DNA of 64,000 nucleotides from Marinobacterium iners (GTDB lineage Bacteria > Pseudomonadota > Gammaproteobacteria > Pseudomonadales > Balneatricaceae). Shown piece by piece: positions 26,973 through 36,088 of this stretch. Under the pieces are notes generated by a model, which saw only the letters and a list, made by a program, of their open reading frames with translations, had not been told where the DNA came from and made no database searches. The position numbers and the translations under genes were made by a program. The number at the start of each line of letters is the position of its first letter. Positions within the stretch are counted from its first letter, which is position 1. The DNA is taken from contig NZ_CP022297.1 of the NCBI RefSeq assembly GCF_017310015.1, positions 372,001 through 436,000 of the forward strand, given 5' to 3'.

Positions 26973-28274
26973 TTGAAACCTGTAAAAGTAGGGATCTGTG
27001 GTCTGGGTACCGTTGGTGGCGGTACATTCAATGTATTGACTCGAAATGCCGAGGAGATTTCCCGGCGTGCCGGTCGGAAAATCATCATTGAGCAGATCGG
27101 TACACGCAGCGAGAATCCAGCCTGTGACACCTCTGGCATGCAGCTGACTACTGATGTGTTTGAAGTGGCCACCAACCCCGAGATCGACATCGTGGTTGAA
27201 TTGATCGGTGGCTATGAAACGGCACGCGAGCTGGTGATGACCGCCATCGAGAACGGCAAACATGTCGTGACAGCCAACAAGGCACTGATTGCGGTGCACG
27301 GTAACGAGATATTTGAAGCCGCGCAGGAACAGAACGTGATGGTGGCGTTCGAAGCATCCGTTGCCGGCGGTATTCCGATCATCAAGGCGATTCGTGAAGG
27401 GCTGGCCGCTAACCAGATCAACTGGCTGGCGGGCATCATTAACGGCACCGGCAACTACATCATGACTGAGATGCGTGAAAAGGGTCGGGCCTTTGCTGAC
27501 GTGCTGCAGGAAGCACAGGCGCTGGGTTATGCTGAAGCCGATCCTACCTTCGATGTCGAAGGGATCGATGCAGCGCACAAGCTCACGATTCTGTCATCAC
27601 TGGCGTTTGGTGTGCCGTTGCAGTTCAACAAGGCCTTTACCGAAGGCATCAGCAAAATCACCCCTCAGGATGTGCAATACGCCGAAGAGCTTGGCTATCG
27701 TGTCAAGCATTTGGGTATTACCCGTCGCACCGACAAGGGCATAGAACTGCGTGTCCACCCGACGCTGATTCCGCGTGATGTGCTGCTGGCCAATGTGAAC
27801 GGTGTCATGAACGCGATTCTGGTGGACGGCGATGCAGTTGGCCAGACCCTTTACTATGGTCCGGGTGCTGGCGCGGAAGCGACCGCATCTGCGGTTGTAG
27901 CCGATATCGTCGATGTTGTGCGTACCCTGACCGCTGACCGTGACAACCGCGTGCCACACCTGGCGTTCCAGCCCTCCGAGCTGTCCGATGCGCCCATTCT
28001 TCCGGTGGAAGAAACCACCAGCGCCTACTACCTGCGTCTGCAGGCCGTGGAGCGCCCGGGCGTGTTGGCCCATGTAACCCGTATTCTGGGTGAGAAGGGG
28101 ATCAATATCGAAGCGATCATCCAGAAACAGACCACCGAAGCTCAAGTGCCGGTGATCATGCTGACCCAGCGGGTGGAAGAACGGATGATGAATGAGGCGA
28201 TTCGCGAGATCGAAGCGTTGCCGGATATCCTCGGCGAGATCATCCGCATCCGTGTTGAGCTGCTGGCTGATTGA
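26973..28274 (+). CDS. hom: Homoserine dehydrogenase
   Basis: Reduces aspartate semialdehyde to homoserine, the branch point for threonine and methionine. 433 residues, monofunctional (no aspartokinase part). NAD(P) loop GICGLGTVGGGTFNVL at 8-23; catalytic region KALIAVHGNEIF, EASVAGGIPIIKAIREGL, INGTGNYIMTEM; C-terminal ACT domain (about 350-430, LQAVERPGVLAHVTRILGEKGINIEAI), expected to sense threonine. The start is TTG 26973 with GAGGT upstream; an unusual start codon but the best fit to the family. thrC follows after 10 bp. Confidence 0.96.
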   Translation: MKPVKVGICGLGTVGGGTFNVLTRNAEEISRRAGRKIIIEQIGTRSENPACDTSGMQLTTDVFEVATNPEIDIVVELIGGYETARELVMTAIENGKHVVTANKALIAVHGNEIFEAAQEQNVMVAFEASVAGGIPIIKAIREGLAANQINWLAGIINGTGNYIMTEMREKGRAFADVLQEAQALGYAEADPTFDVEGIDAAHKLTILSSLAFGVPLQFNKAFTEGISKITPQDVQYAEELGYRVKHLGITRRTDKGIELRVHPTLIPRDVLLANVNGVMNAILVDGDAVGQTLYYGPGAGAEATASAVVADIVDVVRTLTADRDNRVPHLAFQPSELSDAPILPVEETTSAYYLRLQAVERPGVLAHVTRILGEKGINIEAIIQKQTTEAQVPVIMLTQRVEERMMNEAIREIEALPDILGEIIRIRVELLAD

Positions 28275-28284
28275 GGAACGAGCA

Positions 28285-29679
28285 ATGAATTACATTTCTA
28301 CCCGTGGCCAGGCGCCTAAACTGAAGTTTGCGGATGTGCTGCTGGCAGGTCTTGCCAGTGACGGCGGCCTGTATGTGCCGGAAACCCTGCCGACTTTCAG
28401 CCGGGACGAGATCGCCTCCTGGGCCGGTCTGTCCTATGCCGAACTGGCCTTCAAGGTGATCAAGCCGTTTGTGGATGACTGCATCACGGATGCCGATCTG
28501 AAGCGGATGATCGACGAGACCTATGACGGTTTCAACCACAGTGCCGTGGCACCACTGAAAGAGCTGGGCACCAATGAGTGGGTGCTGGAACTGTTTCATG
28601 GTCCGACCCTGGCATTCAAGGACTTCGCCCTGCAGCTGCTGGGCCGCTTGATGGACCATGTGCTGGCCGAGCGCGGCGAGCGTCTGGTCATCATGGGCGC
28701 CACCTCCGGTGATACCGGTTCTGCCGCCATCGAAGGCTGCCGTCACTCGAAACATCTGGATATCTTTATCCTGCATCCATATAACCGTGTATCGGAAGTG
28801 CAGCGCCGTCAAATGACCACCATCAAGGCCGACAACGTGTTCAACATCGCGCTGGAAGGCAACTTTGATGACTGTCAGGAGATGGTGAAGGATAGCTTTG
28901 CCGATCAGGGCTTCCTCAATGGCCTCAAGTTGGGTGCTGTTAACTCGATCAACTGGGCCCGCATCATGGCCCAGATCGTCTACTATTTCTCGGCTTCACT
29001 GGCTGTTGGCGGCCCGCACCGTCCGGTCTCCTTCTCGGTGCCCACCGGCAACTTCGGTGATATCTTTGCCGGTTATCTGGCCAAGCAGATGGGATTGCCA
29101 ATCGAGCAGCTGGTGGTCGCCACCAACCGCAACGACATCCTGCACCGCGTGATCAGCGGTAATGACATGTCCAAAGGCGAACTGGTGCACACCCTGTCAC
29201 CCTCCATGGATATTATGGTCAGCTCCAACTTCGAGCGCCTGCTGTTTGATGTCTATGGCCGAGACGGTGCCGAAATTGCCGATCTGATGGCACGTTTCAA
29301 GAAGGAATCCGTGCAGCTGGATCCGGCGCGTTGGGAGAAGGTGCGTGCACTGTTCGACAGCCACGCCATTGATGACGCCACTACCTGTGACGTGATCCGC
29401 GATGTGCATGCCGAAACTGGCTACCTGCTCGATCCGCATACCGCGATTGGCGTCAAGGCTGCTCGCGAATGCTGGCGTGACAAGTCGGTGCCGATGATCA
29501 CCTTGGCGACTGCACATCCGGTTAAGTTCCCGGAACCGGTCGTCAAGGCGGGTCTGGAATCACCTCAGCTGCCGGCCCATATGGCCGATCTGTTCGAGCG
29601 TGACGAGCGCTTTGAAGTGCTGGCTAACGATCTGTCCGTGGTTCAGCAGTATATTGCTGATAACGCCCACCGCGGCTGA
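28285..29679 (+). CDS. thrC: Threonine synthase
   Basis: PLP enzyme making threonine from phosphohomoserine. 464 residues. Begins MNYISTRGQAPKLKFADVLLAGLASDGGLYVPE; the PLP lysine lies in HGPTLAFKDFALQLLG, the phosphate loop in GATSGDTGSAAIEG, and VPTGNFGDIFAGYLAKQMGLP is the fold signature. The ATG at 28285 has GAGGAACGAGC upstream; earlier starts are inside hom. Terminated by a hairpin at 29715. Confidence 0.97.
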   Translation: MNYISTRGQAPKLKFADVLLAGLASDGGLYVPETLPTFSRDEIASWAGLSYAELAFKVIKPFVDDCITDADLKRMIDETYDGFNHSAVAPLKELGTNEWVLELFHGPTLAFKDFALQLLGRLMDHVLAERGERLVIMGATSGDTGSAAIEGCRHSKHLDIFILHPYNRVSEVQRRQMTTIKADNVFNIALEGNFDDCQEMVKDSFADQGFLNGLKLGAVNSINWARIMAQIVYYFSASLAVGGPHRPVSFSVPTGNFGDIFAGYLAKQMGLPIEQLVVATNRNDILHRVISGNDMSKGELVHTLSPSMDIMVSSNFERLLFDVYGRDGAEIADLMARFKKESVQLDPARWEKVRALFDSHAIDDATTCDVIRDVHAETGYLLDPHTAIGVKAARECWRDKSVPMITLATAHPVKFPEPVVKAGLESPQLPAHMADLFERDERFEVLANDLSVVQQYIADNAHRG

Positions 29680-29714
29680 GCCTGCCATACCTGGTCCGCT
29701 CGGGCCAGGCACGG

Positions 29715-29743
29715 GGCCCGCTGCATTGACGGCGGGCCTTTTT
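29715..29743 (+). terminator. Terminator after thrC
   Basis: GGCCCGC (29715-29721) pairs with GCGGGCC (29732-29738) and is followed by TTTTT. It closes the hom-thrC unit. Confidence 0.85.
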
Positions 29744-29785
29744 GTTTGTGCACTTCCCGCACGCCACAGAGGTTGATATGGCACT

Positions 29786-31513
29786 ATGACTGAACCGGTT
29801 ATTCAACAGCGTCCCCTGCAGGTTGACCCTAGTCACCCGCGCCTGAATGCTCTGCATCCGGTGCTGGCGCGCGTGTATGCCGCGCGTGGCATTGAGGATC
29901 CTGAACAGCTGGGCCGTCGCCTGCAGGAACTGCTGCCAGACAACCGCATGAAAGGCATGGCCGCAGCAGTGGAGCGATTGGTGCAGGCGCTGGAGCAGCG
30001 CCAGTCAATCGTGATTGTTGGTGACTTCGACTGCGACGGTGCTACCAGCACTGCGGTGGCAATGCTGGGGTTACGCATGCTGGGCGCTGCTGAAGTCGAT
30101 TATCTGGTGCCCAACAGGTTTGAATATGGCTACGGCCTGAGCCCCGAAATTGTCGATGTGGCGGCAGTGCACAAGCCAGACCTGCTGATTACGGTGGATA
30201 ACGGCATTTCGAGCATTGAGGGTGTGGCTCGGGCCAACGCCCTTGGCATCGATGTGATCATAACCGACCACCATCTGGCGGGTAATGAGCTGCCTGCGGC
30301 TTGTGCCATCGTCAATCCCAATCAGCCCGGCTGTGAATTCATTGCCAAGTCCACCTGTGGAGTGGGGGTGATTTTCTATGTGCTGATCGCGCTGCGTCGT
30401 GCCCTGCATGAACGCGGATGGTTCAAGGCACAGGCGCCCAATCTGGCCAGCCTGCTGGATCTGGTGGCACTGGGCACCGTAGCGGATGTGGTACCGCTGG
30501 AGCGCAACAACCGGGCGCTGGTCTGGCAGGGGTTGCAGCGTATCCGTGCCGGACAGGCACGCCCTGGGCTTTTGGCGCTGATCGAAGTCTCCGGGCGCAA
30601 CCGTGAACGACTGGTGGCCGGTGATCTGGGCTTTGCCATCGCCCCGCGACTGAACGCGGCGGGGCGGCTGGAAGACATGTCGATCGGTATCGAATGTCTG
30701 CTGGAGGACGATTACGAGCGCGCACTGGAGATGGCCCGGTCGCTGGATGATCTCAATCGAGAGCGACGTGGGATTGAGCAGGAAATGCAACAGCAGGCAT
30801 TGGAACTGCTGGGCCAGCTGAGCCTGAATGATCAGGCGCTGCCGTTCGGTCTGTGCCTGTATGATCAGGGCTGGCATCAGGGCGTGATCGGCATTCTGGC
30901 CTCCCGAATCAAGGAACGAGTACACCGTCCGGTGATCGCCTTTGCCCCCGGTGATGCCGGTGAGATCAAGGGCTCAGCCCGTTCCATCAACGGCTTCCAC
31001 ATCCGCGACGGGCTCGATGCCGTGGCAGCCAAACATCCGGGGCTGCTGAAGAAGTTCGGCGGTCACGCCATGGCCGCGGGGCTGACCATCGCTGAAGATC
31101 AGCTGGATGCCTTCCGAGACGCCTTTGATGCCGAGGTCAGGCGTCAGCTGGACGCCGAGGATCTGACCCAGCGCATTCTGACCGATGGCGAGTTGCCGGA
31201 AAGCGCCTTCAGCATGGAGCTGGCCGAGGCTCTGCGCAACGCCGGCCCCTGGGGGCACCATTTCCCCGAGCCGCTGTTTGAGGGCCGCTTCCATCTGCTG
31301 CAGCAGCGTATCGTCGGTCAGCGTCACCTCAAACTGGTGGTGATGCCCGAAGGTGGTGCTCAGGCACTGGATGCGATCGCCTTCAATGTAGACACCCTGC
31401 GCTGGCCCAATGAGTCGGTACAGAAACTGCGTCTGGTATATCGGCTGGACGTGAACGAGTTTCGTGGTCAGCGTACCCTGCAGCTGATGGTGGATCAGCT
31501 GCAGCCCTGTTAA
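29786..31513 (+). CDS. recJ: Single-stranded DNA-specific exonuclease RecJ
   Basis: 5'-3' exonuclease on single-stranded DNA, used in RecF-pathway recombination and in repair. 575 residues. DHH-family motifs: IVIVGDFDCDGATST (metal site), LLITVDNGIS, VIITDHHLAGNELP (the DHH), then a DHHA1 domain with IKGSARSINGFHIRDGL and KKFGGHAMAAGLTI, and a C-terminal OB fold. The start ATG 29786 follows a distant GAGG; no better start exists. Confidence 0.96.
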   Translation: MTEPVIQQRPLQVDPSHPRLNALHPVLARVYAARGIEDPEQLGRRLQELLPDNRMKGMAAAVERLVQALEQRQSIVIVGDFDCDGATSTAVAMLGLRMLGAAEVDYLVPNRFEYGYGLSPEIVDVAAVHKPDLLITVDNGISSIEGVARANALGIDVIITDHHLAGNELPAACAIVNPNQPGCEFIAKSTCGVGVIFYVLIALRRALHERGWFKAQAPNLASLLDLVALGTVADVVPLERNNRALVWQGLQRIRAGQARPGLLALIEVSGRNRERLVAGDLGFAIAPRLNAAGRLEDMSIGIECLLEDDYERALEMARSLDDLNRERRGIEQEMQQQALELLGQLSLNDQALPFGLCLYDQGWHQGVIGILASRIKERVHRPVIAFAPGDAGEIKGSARSINGFHIRDGLDAVAAKHPGLLKKFGGHAMAAGLTIAEDQLDAFRDAFDAEVRRQLDAEDLTQRILTDGELPESAFSMELAEALRNAGPWGHHFPEPLFEGRFHLLQQRIVGQRHLKLVVMPEGGAQALDAIAFNVDTLRWPNESVQKLRLVYRLDVNEFRGQRTLQLMVDQLQPC

Positions 31514-31540
31514 TGCCATTTACACACTGGAGATACTCCC

Positions 31541-31720
31541 ATGCACGAACTGACTCTGGAAGAACTGACTGCCCTGCTGAATGTATTCAACCGTGCCGGT
31601 GCCAGTCAGGATGCCGTCGAAGCCGATCTGCTCAGCCGCATCAAGACGCAGCATGCCGAAAAGGAAGAGCTGGCGTCGATGGACTTTGACGACTGCCTTG
31701 GCGGCGCCTGCAAACTGTAA
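31541..31720 (+). CDS. Small acidic protein of 59 residues, unknown function
   Basis: An ORF of 60 codons (ATG 31541, TAA 31718-31720) preceded by GGAG eight bases upstream, in the 216-base gap between recJ and nfo. The product starts MHELTLEELTALLNVFNRAG, is mostly helical and acidic, and ends with MDFDDCLGGACKL, where two Cys are four residues apart. It is co-directional and nine bases from nfo, so probably co-transcribed. I do not recognise a named family. Confidence 0.7.
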   Translation: MHELTLEELTALLNVFNRAGASQDAVEADLLSRIKTQHAEKEELASMDFDDCLGGACKL

Positions 31721-31729
31721 GGGGACTGC

Positions 31730-32581
31730 ATGTACTATATCGGAGCCCATGTCAGCGCAGCCGGCGGGGTGGAAAATGCGCCGCTGAATGCGGCCAAAAT
31801 TGGTGCCAACGCCTTTGCTCTGTTCACCAAAAACCAGCGCCGCTGGGATGCAAAACCGCTGACAAGCAAAAGCATCAAGGCGTTCAAGGCCAACTGTGAA
31901 CGCTTGGGGTTCAATGCCGATCAGATCCTGCCGCATGACAGCTACCTGATCAATCTGGGCCATCCGGAGGCGGAGCCGCTGGAAAAATCCCGTGCAGCCT
32001 TTCTGGACGAAATGCAGCGCTGTGAGCAGCTGGGGCTGAGACTGCTGAACTTCCATCCCGGCAGTCATCTCAGAAAAGTCGATGAGACAACTTGTCTGGC
32101 GACCATTGCCGAGTCGATCAACCTGACGCTGGCCAAGACCGAGAATGTTGTAGCGGTTATCGAGAACACCGCCGGGCAGGGCTCCAACCTGGGCTTTCGC
32201 TTCGAGCAGCTGGCGGCGATCATTGACCAGGTTGAGGACAAGTCCCGTGTGGGTGTTTGCCTCGATACCTGTCACACCTTCGCTGCCGGGTATGACCTGA
32301 GAACCCCAGAAGCCTGCGAGCAGACCTTTGCCGAGTTCGAACGTATCGTCGGTTTTGAATACCTGCGCGGCATGCACTTGAACGATTCCAAGGGGACGCT
32401 GGAGAGCCGCATCGACCGCCACCACAGTCTGGGGCAGGGGGAGATCGGCTGGGCGCCGTTTGAATACATCATGCGTGACAGTCGTTTCGAGGGTATACCG
32501 CTGGTACTGGAAACCATCGAGCCGGAAATCTGGGAGGATGAAATTCAGCAGCTGAGAGCACTGGCTGCTGCCCAGTCCTGA
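31730..32581 (+). CDS. nfo: Deoxyribonuclease IV (endonuclease IV)
   Basis: AP endonuclease that cuts 5' to abasic sites and removes blocking 3' ends. 283 residues in a TIM barrel with three zincs. Zinc ligands are in recognisable blocks: [78 protein letters not shown], and [20 protein letters not shown] ribosome site before ATG 31730. Whether it is SOS or oxidative-stress controlled cannot be seen. Confidence 0.97.
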   Translation: MYYIGAHVSAAGGVENAPLNAAKIGANAFALFTKNQRRWDAKPLTSKSIKAFKANCERLGFNADQILPHDSYLINLGHPEAEPLEKSRAAFLDEMQRCEQLGLRLLNFHPGSHLRKVDETTCLATIAESINLTLAKTENVVAVIENTAGQGSNLGFRFEQLAAIIDQVEDKSRVGVCLDTCHTFAAGYDLRTPEACEQTFAEFERIVGFEYLRGMHLNDSKGTLESRIDRHHSLGQGEIGWAPFEYIMRDSRFEGIPLVLETIEPEIWEDEIQQLRALAAAQS

Positions 32582-32601
32582 GTCTGAAGCAGCGATCCAG
32601 A

Positions 32602-32619
32602 CTGTCATTCAAGTGTCAT
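32602..32619 (+). promoter_or_regulatory. Pho-box-like direct repeat upstream of the EAL gene
   Basis: CTGTCAT (32602-32608) and GTGTCAT (32613-32619) with a four-base spacer match the PhoB box (two CTGTCAT repeats, N4 spacer) at 13 of 14 positions. It lies 51 bp before the EAL start, in a 90-base gap, where the box would replace the -35. The -10 downstream is weak. Confidence 0.55.
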
Positions 32620-32670
32620 CAAGATGCAATAGGCTTGCCCGGCTATCATTACGATCGACCGGGGAGCCCA

Positions 32671-33543
32671 ATGTCCACACCGCCACCCTTACCATCCGCC
32701 ACGCTGCTGGCGGCAGAACGGGCCGAGCTTGAGCAAATTCTGCGTCTGGAATTGTTGGAGCCCGTATTCCAGCCGATCATGGACCTGCGCAGCGGGACGG
32801 CGATTGGTCATGAAGCACTTATTCGTGGCCCCCGCGGCAGCATACTGCATGCACCTTCGCGCCTGTTTCAGGCCGCTATCCGTCATGACCATCAACTGCA
32901 GCTGGAGCTGCTCTGTCGCAAGTGCTCGCTGGCCCGCTTTGCTGAATTGAAGCCGGGTGGGCTTTTGTTTTTGAACGTAACCGCGTCCCTGCTTAGCTCA
33001 CCGGACCACCAGCATGGTTTTACTGCCGACTTGTTGCGTCAGCTGGATATTCCGCTGGAATCGATCGTAATCGAGCTGTCCGAGCAGCATCCGTTCGACC
33101 ATCAGGGGTTGACGCGGGCGGCGGTGGAACACTACCGCAGCATGGGCTTTCAGATTGCGATTGATGATCTTGGAGCCGGCTACTCCGGTCTGCGCCTCTG
33201 GTCCGAGTTGCAGCCAGAGTTCGTCAAAATCGACAAACATTTCATCAGTGACCTGGATCGTGACCCGGTCAAGCGTGAGTTCGTGCAGTCAATTGGCCGG
33301 ATCGGGCGCAATCTGCGCTGCCAAATACTGGCGGAAGGCATTGAGCGCTATGAAGAGATGCGCGCTCTGCAGCAGATGGGGATAGGCCTGGGTCAAGGGT
33401 TCCTGTTGGGCATGCCTTCTACATGCCCACAGCCACTGCTGCGACCGGATCAGATCCGACGTCCTCTGCATGTGCGTTCGGGACAGGCCGCGCTGCAACT
33501 TTTCCAGCGCATGCGTCAACCGAAGCTGCGCCTTCGCGGTTGA
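32671..33543 (+). CDS. EAL-domain cyclic-di-GMP phosphodiesterase
   Basis: 290 residues, a single EAL domain (about 25-260). The catalytic landmarks are present: EALIRGP, FLNVTASLL (Asn), VIELSEQHPF, IDDLGAGYSGL (metal Asp pair), FVKIDKHFI (Lys), ILAEGIE and GLGQGFLLG, so it should hydrolyse c-di-GMP to pGpG. The sequence resembles the EAL part of longer EAL-CBS-GGDEF proteins, but here no CBS or GGDEF follows; the last 30 residues are a short basic tail. No membrane segment. Start ATG 32671 has GGGGAG. Confidence 0.88.
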   Translation: MSTPPPLPSATLLAAERAELEQILRLELLEPVFQPIMDLRSGTAIGHEALIRGPRGSILHAPSRLFQAAIRHDHQLQLELLCRKCSLARFAELKPGGLLFLNVTASLLSSPDHQHGFTADLLRQLDIPLESIVIELSEQHPFDHQGLTRAAVEHYRSMGFQIAIDDLGAGYSGLRLWSELQPEFVKIDKHFISDLDRDPVKREFVQSIGRIGRNLRCQILAEGIERYEEMRALQQMGIGLGQGFLLGMPSTCPQPLLRPDQIRRPLHVRSGQAALQLFQRMRQPKLRLRG

Positions 33544-33619
33544 ATCCCGGCAGGGCTGGGGTCTGCTGTCTGCCGGTGGTATAGTCGCGTATCCCAACAA
33601 CGCGAGCTGAGGTGGAGTA

Positions 33620-34252
33620 ATGGCCCCTGTCTGGCAACCCGCATTCAATCTGACCGATGTCCGTCTGGAGCAGGATGAGCCGCTGTATCAGGGATTCTTT
33701 CGCCTGCATCGGTTGACGCTCAGTCACCCTCGTTTTGAGGGTGGACGGGTACGTATTCAGCGAGAACTGCTGGACCGTGGTGATGCAGTCTGTGTACTGC
33801 TGTACGACCCGGCCCGTGATGCAGTTGTTCTGGTGGAACAGTTCCGTGCCGGTGCACTGACCAAAACGGATGCCCCCTGGCTGCTGGAACTGGTGGCCGG
33901 CATCGTTGAGCCGGGAGAGTCGCCGGAAGATGTGGCCCGGCGTGAAAGTATCGAAGAATCTGGCATCGAACTGGGTGAGTTGATCCCGATCACAGGTTAT
34001 CTGCCCAGTCCCGGTGGCTGCGATGAGTGGATCGAGCTTTTCTGCGCATTGGTGGATGCTCCCGAATCGGGCGGCGTATTCGGTCTTGATGAAGAGGGTG
34101 AAGACATCAAGGTGCATGTGATTCCGGCCATTGAAGCCTTTGCGCTGGTGCAGCAGCGGGTGGTCAACAATGCGGCCGCAATTATTGCGCTGCAGTGGCT
34201 GCAGCTCAACCATGACCGTTTGAAAGGGTCGGGAGTGGGTCATGAAGCGTAA
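33620..34252 (+). CDS. nudF: ADP-ribose pyrophosphatase NudF
   Basis: Nudix enzyme cutting ADP-ribose to AMP and ribose 5-phosphate. 210 residues. Nudix box GIVEPGESPEDVARRESIEESG, preceded by the NudF dimer segment VVLVEQFRAGALTK...WLLELVAG and followed by YLPSPGGCDEWIELFCA, typical of the family. First gene of the conserved nudF-DUF1249-cpdA-yqiA-parE operon; overlaps DUF1249 by 11 bp. GAGG before ATG 33620. Confidence 0.95.
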   Translation: MAPVWQPAFNLTDVRLEQDEPLYQGFFRLHRLTLSHPRFEGGRVRIQRELLDRGDAVCVLLYDPARDAVVLVEQFRAGALTKTDAPWLLELVAGIVEPGESPEDVARRESIEESGIELGELIPITGYLPSPGGCDEWIELFCALVDAPESGGVFGLDEEGEDIKVHVIPAIEAFALVQQRVVNNAAAIIALQWLQLNHDRLKGSGVGHEA

Positions 34253-34682
34253 GTATGTCCCCAACCTGAAACGTCAGCAGGCCGTGGGCGAGGGCAACTA
34301 CATGCGCTTGCTCAAGCTGTTGCCGGACCTGGATTACTGCGACAAACGCGAGTTTCAGCTGGTGCATGATGGCCACCGTGCGCTGGTACGGCTGCAGGTG
34401 GAAGAGCGCTTTACCTATACCACTACCGTACTGGTGTCGCATCAGTACGAAAATGTATCCGAATGGCTTGATGCCCCGCGTCTGGTGGTCAGGCTCTACC
34501 ACGATGCCCGCATTGCGGAAGTGATCTGCATGCGTCGGAGGCAGCTGTCCGGGGTATATCCCTACCCCAACCGGCAGATGCACCAACCGGATGAAAAGGC
34601 ACAGCTCAATACCTATCTGCACGAATGGCTCAGCCACTGTCTGGCTCACGGCCAGTTACTGGAAGAGGTGTTTGCCGAATGA
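34242..34682 (+). CDS. yqiB: DUF1249 protein (YqiB-like)
   Basis: 146 residues. It starts KRKYVPNLKRQQAVGEGNYMRLLKLLPDL and contains VRLYHDARIAEVICMRRRQLSGVYPYPNRQMHQPDEKAQLN, which is the DUF1249 signature. Function unknown; its place between nudF and cpdA is the same in E. coli and Pseudomonas, which supports the call. Overlaps nudF at its start and cpdA at its end (ATGA). Confidence 0.92.
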   Translation: MKRKYVPNLKRQQAVGEGNYMRLLKLLPDLDYCDKREFQLVHDGHRALVRLQVEERFTYTTTVLVSHQYENVSEWLDAPRLVVRLYHDARIAEVICMRRRQLSGVYPYPNRQMHQPDEKAQLNTYLHEWLSHCLAHGQLLEEVFAE

Positions 34683-35455
34683 CTCGGCTGTTGCAGCTGA
34701 GTGACTGTCATCTGCCGCCGGTGGCCGGTGAGCTGTTTCGTGGTCGTGATGCAGATCAGTGCCTGATCCGGCTGGTACAGTGGCTGCAGTCCGAGTTTGC
34801 CCCCTTCGACCATCTGCTGCTGACCGGTGATCTGGTACACCATGGCGGACCGGATGCCTATGAGCGTCTGCTGCAAATTGTGGCGCCACTGAGCCTCTGT
34901 GTGCACTGGATCCCCGGCAATCACGATGTAACAGCCGCGATGCAGCTGGCTGACCACACGGGAAAACTGGGACATAAAGTTATCCACAGCGGAAACTGGA
35001 CCCTGCTGTTGCTCGACAGCACCTCGGAACCTGATGGCCGCGGCAGCGGTAGTCTGAGCCGGTCCGAGCTGGACTGGCTGCAACGGCAGTTGGCACAGGC
35101 ACCGCAACGACCCACACTGCTGGTACTGCATCACAATCCGACCCCCACCGGCAGTGTGTGGCAGGATGCGATCCGTCTGGGAAATTCGACGGCGCTGGCT
35201 GATCTGGTTGATGCCGCTCCTCATGTACGTGGTGTGATCTGTGGCCACCTGCATCAACTGCAGCTGCTGAGCTTTGCCGGACGTCCACTCTGGTCGGCGC
35301 CTTCGACCGTGGTACAGTTTCGTGCCGGCTGTGAACAGTTCGAGCTGGAAACAGATCCGTCGCGTGCCACTCCGGGCGCGCGCTGGTACAGGCTCCATCC
35401 TGACGGTCAAGTGGATGCCCATTCGTTGCAGCTGCCACACGAGTTAACCTCATGA
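34679..35455 (+). CDS. cpdA: 3',5'-cyclic-AMP phosphodiesterase CpdA
   Basis: Calcineurin-like metallophosphoesterase that breaks down cAMP. 258 residues. Metal ligands in order: LLQLSDCHL (DxH), LLLTGDLVHHGG (GDxxH), WIPGNHD (GNHD), VLHHNP and ICGHLHQ (GHxH). Start ATG 34679 overlaps the DUF1249 stop; the frame opens earlier inside that gene. It overlaps yqiA by 4 bp. Confidence 0.93.
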   Translation: MTRLLQLSDCHLPPVAGELFRGRDADQCLIRLVQWLQSEFAPFDHLLLTGDLVHHGGPDAYERLLQIVAPLSLCVHWIPGNHDVTAAMQLADHTGKLGHKVIHSGNWTLLLLDSTSEPDGRGSGSLSRSELDWLQRQLAQAPQRPTLLVLHHNPTPTGSVWQDAIRLGNSTALADLVDAAPHVRGVICGHLHQLQLLSFAGRPLWSAPSTVVQFRAGCEQFELETDPSRATPGARWYRLHPDGQVDAHSLQLPHELTS

Positions 35456-36075
35456 ACGCGCCGGTTTTTATATACGTGCATGGCTTCAACAGCTCGCCCC
35501 AGTCCTGGAAGGCCCGCTGCCTGCAGGCAGCATTTGAGCGGCAGGGACACGCAGCTCAGCTGAGAGTGCCAGCCCTGTCGCACTGGCCGGCCGAGGCGAT
35601 TGAGCAGCTGGAAGCCGAGATTGCAGCGGCCAATGGGCCGGTCACGCTGATCGGCAGCTCACTGGGCGGTTATTACAGTACCTGGCTGGTGGAGCACAAT
35701 CCGGCGCTGCGAGCGGTGCTGGTCAACCCTGCAGTCTATCCGTATCGGCTGCTGGAAGAGTGGCTGGGACAAAACACGAACCTCTATACCCGCGAACAGT
35801 ATCAACTGACAGAGCGTCATCTGGAGCAGCTGCTGGTGTTGGATTGCCCGCAGTTGCAGGACCCGTCGCGCTACCTGTTGCTGGTACAAAGTGGTGATGA
35901 AACACTGGATTACCGCGAAGCTGTGGATAAATATGCCGCTTGTGCGCAGTTTGTGCAGCCGGGCGGCAGTCATGGATTTGAACATTTTGAGGCGCTGATT
36001 CCGGCCGTACAGGCATTTGCCGAGGGCAGAGTTGAACTGCCCGTGCCTGTTGCGCTGCCGATTGCGGCCCCCTGA
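35452..36075 (+). CDS. yqiA: YqiA-type alpha/beta-hydrolase (esterase)
   Basis: 207 residues. The nucleophile elbow GSSLGGYYSTWL, an acid near VQSGDETLDYREAV and the histidine in GGSHGFEHFEALIP make a complete Ser-Asp-His set; HGFNSSPQSWKA near the start gives the oxyanion region. E. coli YqiA hydrolyses acyl-CoA and short esters, though its cellular role is unclear. Overlaps cpdA by ATGA and sits 13 bp before parE. Confidence 0.9.
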   Translation: MNAPVFIYVHGFNSSPQSWKARCLQAAFERQGHAAQLRVPALSHWPAEAIEQLEAEIAAANGPVTLIGSSLGGYYSTWLVEHNPALRAVLVNPAVYPYRLLEEWLGQNTNLYTREQYQLTERHLEQLLVLDCPQLQDPSRYLLLVQSGDETLDYREAVDKYAACAQFVQPGGSHGFEHFEALIPAVQAFAEGRVELPVPVALPIAAP

Positions 36076-36088
36076 ACAGGAACACCCG

